Shown here one piece after another: positions 6,428-10,755 of a stretch of DNA of 10,755 nt. The notes beneath the pieces were generated by a model. It worked only from the letters and a program-made list of their open reading frames with translations. It ran no database searches and had not been told where the DNA came from. This stretch comes from Planctomycetota bacterium. GTDB taxonomy: Bacteria > Planctomycetota > Phycisphaerae > Phycisphaerales > SM1A02. Both the position numbers and the translations under genes were made by a program. The stretch spans positions 1 to 10,755 of the forward strand of contig RFQW01000028.1 in the NCBI GenBank assembly GCA_009924765.1, given 5' to 3'. The stretch's first letter is position 1; each line of letters opens with the position of its first letter.

Positions 6428-7015
6428 ATGCTGAATCTCACCAACAACAAGGACGTGCTCACCACCGGCGAAGTCGCAAGCATCTGCAAGGTCGCCGCGC
6501 GCACCGTGAGCAAGTGGATCGATTCCGGACGCCTCGAGGGCTACCGCATTCCGGGCAGCCGCGATCGTCGCGTGACCCGCGACGCGCTGGAGTCGTTCAT
6601 CCGCAAGCATGGACTGCCGAATGCGTGCGCCTCGGCCAGCCGCGGCCTGGAGCGCGTCGTGGTGGTGGATGCCGACACAGCCACCGCCGACACGCTCGCT
6701 GCCGCGCTGGCCCAGGCCGCGCAACGCGAGGTTCGCACCGCCAACACCGCCTTCGAGGCCGGCGTGGCGGTGGAACGCTTCAGCCCCCACTGGGTGATCG
6801 CCGACACCAGCGTCGGCATGTCCGAACTCTGCGGCCTGCTTGGCTGGCTGCAGTCCGAGCGTTCGACCACCCGCGTGGCGGTGATGGGCCAGGGCTTCAC
6901 GCCCGCCGACGAACTCGCCCTGCGCGCCGCCGGCGCCCGGGCGATCATCCGCAAGCCCTTCACCCTGCGCGCCGTGGTGGAACTGATCCACGCCCGCGCC
7001 GCGATGGCGGGCTGA
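6428..7015 (+). CDS. Excisionase-type HTH fused to a degenerate receiver domain
   Basis: A 195-residue protein with two domains. Residues 10-62 are a MerR/excisionase-type helix-turn-helix (LTTGEVASICKVAARTVSKW, then GRLEGYRIPGSRDRRV), expected to bind DNA. Residues 75-190 follow a CheY-like receiver pattern: acidic D81/D83 after the first strand (VVVVDAD), a possible phospho-acceptor D126 (WVIADTSVG), and K176-P177 (IIRKPF). The usual Thr/Ser after the fourth strand appears replaced (VAVMGQG), so phosphorylation switching may be lost or altered. Typical response regulators place the receiver first; here DNA binding comes first. The start is the ATG at 6428. An upstream in-frame ATG at 6332 lies inside the palindrome and is rejected. 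There is no clear Shine-Dalgarno. Regulatory targets are unknown, and no cognate kinase is in the window. Confidence 0.8.
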   Translation: MLNLTNNKDVLTTGEVASICKVAARTVSKWIDSGRLEGYRIPGSRDRRVTRDALESFIRKHGLPNACASASRGLERVVVVDADTATADTLAAALAQAAQREVRTANTAFEAGVAVERFSPHWVIADTSVGMSELCGLLGWLQSERSTTRVAVMGQGFTPADELALRAAGARAIIRKPFTLRAVVELIHARAAMAG

Positions 7016-7047
7016 TCGATCGGCGTGTGATCGACGCGGGGTTCTTC

Positions 7048-7053
7048 TAGGAT
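7048..7053 (+). promoter_or_regulatory. TAGGAT: possible -10 box or Shine-Dalgarno of nadE
   Basis: TAGGAT ends 7 nt before the ATG at 7061. It can be read as a -10 hexamer giving a nearly leaderless transcript. Alternatively its AGGA core (7049-7052) is an ordinary ribosome site with 8-nt spacing. No good -35 box is seen. Confidence 0.35.
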
Positions 7054-7060
7054 GCGGGCC

Positions 7061-8712
7061 ATGCGGATCGCCGCGGCCCAATTCGACCCGACCGTCGGCG
7101 ATGTCGTCGGCAATCTGGAGCGCATCGAGCGCGCGGTGCAGGACGCGAAGGCGGCCGGTGCCACGGCGCTGCTGACGCCCGAGATGTCGCTGCTCGGATA
7201 CCCGCCGCGTGACCTGGTGCTGCGCCAGGGCGTGGCCGAAGCCTGCGAACGCGCCGCCGCCGAACTGGCGCGCCGTCATCCCGACATGCTGCTGCTGCTT
7301 GGCTTGCCGCGTCGCGTGCAGCGCAAGGGCCGTCAGCTTGCCAACGCGCTGGCCATCTGCCGCGGCGGCGTGGTGGAGCGCTTCCACGACAAGCGGCTGC
7401 TTCCAACCTACGACGTGTTCGACGAGGATCGCTGGTTCGCCGCCGGCGACCATGTCACCGTGATCGAGCACGAAGGCGAACGTCTGGGCGTGCTCATCTG
7501 CGAGGACCTGTGGGGCGGTGCCGACGTGGACGCGAGCCGCGCCTACGCATCGGATCCGGTGGCGGATTGCCTGAAGGCCGGCGCCACCGCGCTGATCGCC
7601 GCCAGCGCCACGCCCTTCGTGCTGGGCAAGCGGGCGCGGCAGCATGCGCACCTGGCACGCATCGCCGCCGCGCATGGCGTGCCCGTGCTCAGCTGCAATC
7701 AGGTGGGGGCCAACGATGATCTGGTGTTCGACGGCGCTTCGGTGCTGGTGGATGCCGCCGGCCGCATCGCCGAGTCGTGGCCACTGTTCGAGACCACCAC
7801 GCGCACCGTGGATCTGCGTGGTGGTTGCCGCATCGCGCCGCCGGCCGAGCGCGCGCGCGAACGCGACCTGATCGACGCGCTGGTGTGCGGCATTCGCGGC
7901 TACTTCCTGAAGACGGGGCATGCGAAGGCCACCATCGGGCTCTCCGGCGGCATCGACAGCGCCGTGGTGGCCACGCTGGCGGCGCTGGCATTGGGCCCGG
8001 CCGCGGTGACCGGCGTGATGATGCCGTCGCGGCGGGCAGCGTGGATGACGCCAAGGCGCTTGCATCCAATCTTTCCATCGGCCGCCTGCTCACGCTTCCC
8101 ATCGCCGACCTGCACGAGCGCTTCGCCGCGCACATGAAGACCGCGCTGGGCGCCTTCGCGGGCCTGCCCGACGAGAATCTGCAGAGCCGTCTGCGCGGCC
8201 TGACCGCGATGGCCGTGAGCAACGCCGATGGCTCGCTGGTGCTGAGCACCGGCAACAAGAGCGAGCTGGCCGTTGGCTACGCCACGCTGTACGGCGACAT
8301 GGTGGGTGGCATGGCGCCGATCGGCGATGTGCTGAAGATGCAGGTGTACGCCATGGCACGTCACCTCAACGCGCACTTCGCCGACTTCGGCCTGCGCTGC
8401 GCGCCGATTCCAGAGCCCAGCATCACCAAGGCGCCGAGCGCCGAACTGCGCCCCGATCAGACCGATCAGGACTCGCTGCCGGCGTACGAGGATCTGGATC
8501 GCATCGTGACCGGCTGGATCGAGCACGAAGGCGATCCCGCCGCGATCGCGCAGGACACCGGTCTGGATGTGGCCATGGTGACGCGCTGGTGTCAGTCGAT
8601 CGATCGCGCGCAGTTCAAGCGCGATCAGGCGCCGCTGGTGCTCAAGGTCGCCGCGCGAACATTCGGGCGGGGGCGCCCGATGCCCATTGCGGCGCGGTGG
8701 CGACCGGCGTAG
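7061..8712 (+). pseudogene. nadE: Glutamine-dependent NAD+ synthetase, frameshifted
   Basis: Two domains are recognisable but lie in two frames. Frame one starts at 7061 (MRIAAAQFDPTVGD) and carries the nitrilase-type glutaminase with E41 (TPEMSLLGYPPRD), K111 (HDKRLLPTYD) and C147 (LICEDLWG). It continues into the ammonia-dependent synthetase with the PP-loop LSGGIDSA and MMPSR (321-325 region). After position 8032 that frame turns to nonsense and stops at 8137. Homology resumes one frame over from about 8035 (GSVDDAKALASNLSIG), continues through STGNKSELAVGYATLYGD and the C-terminal FKRDQAP, and ends at 8712. The family normally has about five residues (YSSxG) between MPSR and SVDD; here only 5 nt remain, so about 10 nt are missing. 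The product makes NAD from deamido-NAD, ATP and glutamine. It could be a true null, a strain defect or an assembly error. Confidence 0.85.
8021..8043 (+). other. nadE: Frameshift site in nadE
   Basis: ATG CCG TCG CGG (8021-8032, residues M-P-S-R) ends frame one. GGC AGC GTG (8035-8043, residues G-S-V) begins the resumed frame. Only CG lies between them. No slippery heptamer is present, which argues against programmed frameshifting. Confidence 0.8.
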
Positions 8713-9400
8713 CGCCGAAGCCGTCGCGCGCGGGCTGCAGCGACGGCACCTGCAGGAAGCGCTCGTCCTCGATGCAGTAGCCCGTGAGCGCGCCGCCGTA
8801 GGCGCAGCCCGTGTCCACGTTCACCACCAGGGGTCGGCCCGCGCGGCGCAACATCAGCGGATCGCGCAGCGGCTTGTGGCCCACGATCAGCAGTCCGTCG
8901 CGGCCGTCGTACTGATCCCACCAGGGGGTTTCGTGCGGCGCCGCCTTCAGGTGGATCTTGTCGTGATCGCTGGTGCCATCGAGACCCGCACCAGGCACCA
9001 CGCCGCCGTGCAGCACGTTCCATCCGCGTCCGCGCACGCAGATGTTGTTGATCGCCTCGGCCAGCAGCCGTCGCGCGCCGATCAGGCGTCCGGCACGCTC
9101 AAGCAGTCGGATGGCGGTGGCTTCGCTGGCACCCAGTGCATCCAGCGACGCACCCGCATCGCGCTTGCGCAGTGCCTCGAGCAGTCGGATGTCATGGTTG
9201 CCGCACACCAGTTCCATGCGACGACCCTCTGCGCGATGCTGCGAGATGAGGTCGACGACCAGATCCGGCTTGGGGCCCTTGGTGAACAGATCGCCCACCA
9301 GGATCACCCGCGCGTCGGCACGCTCGCGACGCGCCACATCCAGCAACGCGCAAAGCTCGTCGCCGCATCCATGCAGGTCGCCGATCACCAGTGTGCTCAT
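8642..9400 (-). CDS. Calcineurin/PPP-like metallophosphatase
   Basis: A 252-residue protein. The metal-binding signature of PPP-type phosphoesterases is clear: GDLHG (D8, H10), GDLFTKGP (D37), GNHD (N68, H69), then LHGG and GHKPL for the last metal-binding histidines. This layout is shared by bacterial Ser/Thr phosphatases and ApaH-like diadenosine tetraphosphatases; the sequence alone does not settle the substrate. The start chosen is the ATG at 9400 (MSTLVIGDLHGCG), which places the first metal ligand at residue 8 as usual. An ATG five codons upstream is possible. The frame stays open far upstream antisense to mutL, which is not real. The last 24 codons (71 bp) overlap the 3' end of nadE on the other strand, so its tail (ARMFARRP) is constrained by NadE coding. 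It is divergent from mutL across 96 bp. Confidence 0.85.
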   Translation of the reverse strand: MSTLVIGDLHGCGDELCALLDVARRERADARVILVGDLFTKGPKPDLVVDLISQHRAEGRRMELVCGNHDIRLLEALRKRDAGASLDALGASEATAIRLLERAGRLIGARRLLAEAINNICVRGRGWNVLHGGVVPGAGLDGTSDHDKIHLKAAPHETPWWDQYDGRDGLLIVGHKPLRDPLMLRRAGRPLVVNVDTGCAYGGALTGYCIEDERFLQVPSLQPARDGFGATPVATAPQWASGAPARMFARRP

Positions 9401-9484
9401 GCCTGCCGAAACCATAGCAGGGAATCGGCATGCGAACGCTCGATTCCGCAACTTCCACTGCAAAGGAATGGTGAATTCGCCCGC

Positions 9485-9490
9485 TAGACT
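9485..9490 (+). promoter_or_regulatory. TAGACT -10-like box just before mutL
   Basis: TAGACT ends 6 nt before the GTG at 9497. No purine-rich ribosome site lies between them, so a leaderless mutL transcript is conceivable. No clear -35 box is seen. Confidence 0.3.
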
Positions 9491-9496
9491 CGCCGC

Positions 9497-10755
9497 GTGC
9501 CCATTCGTCAACTGTCGCAGAACCTGGTCAACCAGATCGCCGCCGGCGAGGTGGTGGATCGACCCGCGAGCGTGGTGAAGGAGCTGGTGGAGAACGCGCT
9601 GGACGCCGGTGCCACGCGCGTCGAGGTGCGGCTGGAGGGCGGCGGGCGGGATCGCATCGAGGTGCTGGACGATGGTTCCGGCATTCCTGCCGACGAGTTG
9701 TCGCTGGCCGTGGCGGCGCATGCCACCAGCAAGATCGCCTCGCTGGATGATCTGCTTTCGATCGCCACCTGCGGTTTTCGCGGCGAGGCGCTGGCCAGCA
9801 TCGGCTCGGTGTCGCGCCTGGTGATCACCAGTCGCGCCCGCGAGGCTTCGCACGCCGCCAGCGTGGAGGTGGATCACGGCGTCACCACGCCGGTTCGCCC
9901 CGCGGCAGGCAACGTTGGCACGCGGGTGGAAGTGGAGCGCCTGTTTGGCCAGGTGCCGGCCCGTCGCAAGTTCCTGCGCAGCGAGCCCACCGAGGCGGGC
10001 CGCGTGACGGAGGTGCTGGAGTGGATCGCGCTCGCGCGTCCGCAGGTGGCCTTTGCGCTGTGGCAGGACGGCAAGCTTTCGATGGACCTTCCTGCCGAGA
10101 ACGATCCCGTGCGTCGCGTGAAGGCGGTGGTTGGCGATGCACTGCAGGCCGACGCGCTGATCGTGGATGCCGACTCGGCGCTGGCCGCCGACTCGCCGCT
10201 GTCGGTGTGGGGCGTGATGGCGCGTCCCGCCGCCGCGCGCGTGGCGGCCAAGGGTCTGCGCTTCACGCTGAACGGTCGGCCCATCGCCGATCGCGGATTG
10301 CTGCACGCGGTGCGCGAGGCCTATCGCGGACTCATCGAGCCCGGCCGCACGCCGGTCGGATTCCTGGCCGTGGACATCGATCCGCGTGAAGTGGACGTGA
10401 ACGTGCATCCGGCCAAGAGCGAGGTGCGCTTCCGCCAGCCTTCCGCGGTGCATTCGCTTGTGCACCGCGCGGTGAAGGCGGCGCTGCGCAGCGCGAACCT
10501 GATGCCCGAACTGGCGATCGGTGAGGCCAGCGCGCCAGCCACCGGTGCGTGGTCGGGGGGCGGCGCGGGATTCGCGTCAACGCCATCCGGCCCCGTGGGC
10601 TTCGACTTTGCCGGCATGCAGCAGACGCTCGCGCAACCAACGCAGGCTGCCACGCCCGCATGGAGCGTCGAGCCCACACCGTTGCCCATGCCCGTGATGG
10701 CGCGCCGCTTTCTGCAGGCAGGGAAGGCGTGGCTGGTGACCAGCGACGAGCAGGG
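9497..10755 (+). CDS. mutL: DNA mismatch repair protein MutL (3' end beyond window)
   Basis: The first 419 codons of MutL, the ATPase that links MutS mismatch recognition to strand incision. The N-terminus VPIRQLSQNLVNQIAAGEVV is diagnostic. GHKL ATPase motifs are intact: E29 and N33 (KELVENALDAGA), D58 in DDGSGI, HATSKI (75-80), and GFRGEAL (93-99). The DVNVHPAKSEVRF block ends the transducer domain. A Ser/Gly/Ala/Pro-rich linker (about 345-400) follows, then MARRFLQAGKAWLV begins the C-terminal dimerisation domain, cut at the right edge. The downstream endonuclease motif that would separate nicking from non-nicking MutL types lies outside the window. The start is a GTG at 9497, because a stop at 9485-9487 closes the frame upstream and no other start gives the conserved first residues. 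No Shine-Dalgarno is visible. Confidence 0.96.
   Translation, partial: MPIRQLSQNLVNQIAAGEVVDRPASVVKELVENALDAGATRVEVRLEGGGRDRIEVLDDGSGIPADELSLAVAAHATSKIASLDDLLSIATCGFRGEALASIGSVSRLVITSRAREASHAASVEVDHGVTTPVRPAAGNVGTRVEVERLFGQVPARRKFLRSEPTEAGRVTEVLEWIALARPQVAFALWQDGKLSMDLPAENDPVRRVKAVVGDALQADALIVDADSALAADSPLSVWGVMARPAAARVAAKGLRFTLNGRPIADRGLLHAVREAYRGLIEPGRTPVGFLAVDIDPREVDVNVHPAKSEVRFRQPSAVHSLVHRAVKAALRSANLMPELAIGEASAPATGAWSGGGAGFASTPSGPVGFDFAGMQQTLAQPTQAATPAWSVEPTPLPMPVMARRFLQAGKAWLVTSDEQ

Noticed and set aside
8021..8043. Programmed ribosomal frameshift in nadE
   Set aside because: There is no slippery heptamer, and conserved residues are missing at the junction; a deletion explains it better.
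6392..8065. Minus-strand open frame (557 codons) opposite the HTH regulator and nadE
   Set aside because: His/Gln/Arg-rich shadow crossing two recognisable plus-strand genes, with no motifs.
9401..10465. Upstream extension of the phosphatase frame through mutL antisense
   Set aside because: The conserved GDLHG motif starts at residue 8 from the ATG at 9400; the upstream part only mirrors mutL.

Overview
This is a GC-rich, densely coding bacterial stretch with short intergenic gaps, encoding central metabolism, NAD synthesis, mismatch repair and two tRNAs. The mix points tentatively to a Planctomycetota (Phycisphaerae-like) or similar high-GC bacterium: ATP-type PEP carboxykinase, an excisionase-type HTH fused to a receiver-like domain, a stand-alone GspE-N-like protein, and tRNAs without encoded CCA. 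This placement is an inference from gene style; no marker settles it. I see no phage, CRISPR array, insertion sequence or defence island.

Layout. Positions 2-313 (+) hold the 3' end of a Cys-tailed DUF6428-like gene. It meets tail to tail, one base apart, a minus-strand gene of unknown function with a nuclease-like core whose catalytic acid looks replaced (315-1250). A 96-residue GspE-N-like protein follows (1366-1656, +). Positions 1755-3382 form a minus-strand unit read right to left: promoter, tRNA-His, an omega-amidase-like nitrilase, an unknown protein, tRNA-Phe. The tRNA genes sit extremely close to the coding genes: the nitrilase start codon is 6 nt after tRNA-His, and the unknown gene's stop codon lies inside tRNA-Phe.

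Positions 3401-6280 (+) carry pckA and a threonine ammonia-lyase gene 10 nt apart, a likely two-gene operon linking amino-acid carbon and gluconeogenesis. The pair is followed by a nearly perfect 25-bp inverted repeat (6289-6349) resembling REP/RAYT-type palindromes. Next come an HTH plus degenerate-receiver regulator (6428-7015) and glutamine-dependent NAD synthetase (7061-8712), whose frame is broken near 8033 by what looks like a 10-nt loss in a conserved motif. A calcineurin/PPP-like phosphatase (8642-9400, -) overlaps the nadE 3' end by 71 bp. It is divergent from mutL (from 9497, +), which runs off the right edge.

The most notable points are the broken nadE, the large palindrome, and the tRNA/mRNA junctions, where tRNA processing would give a nearly leaderless mRNA at one end and a stop-less mRNA at the other. 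I found no clearly novel multi-gene system.
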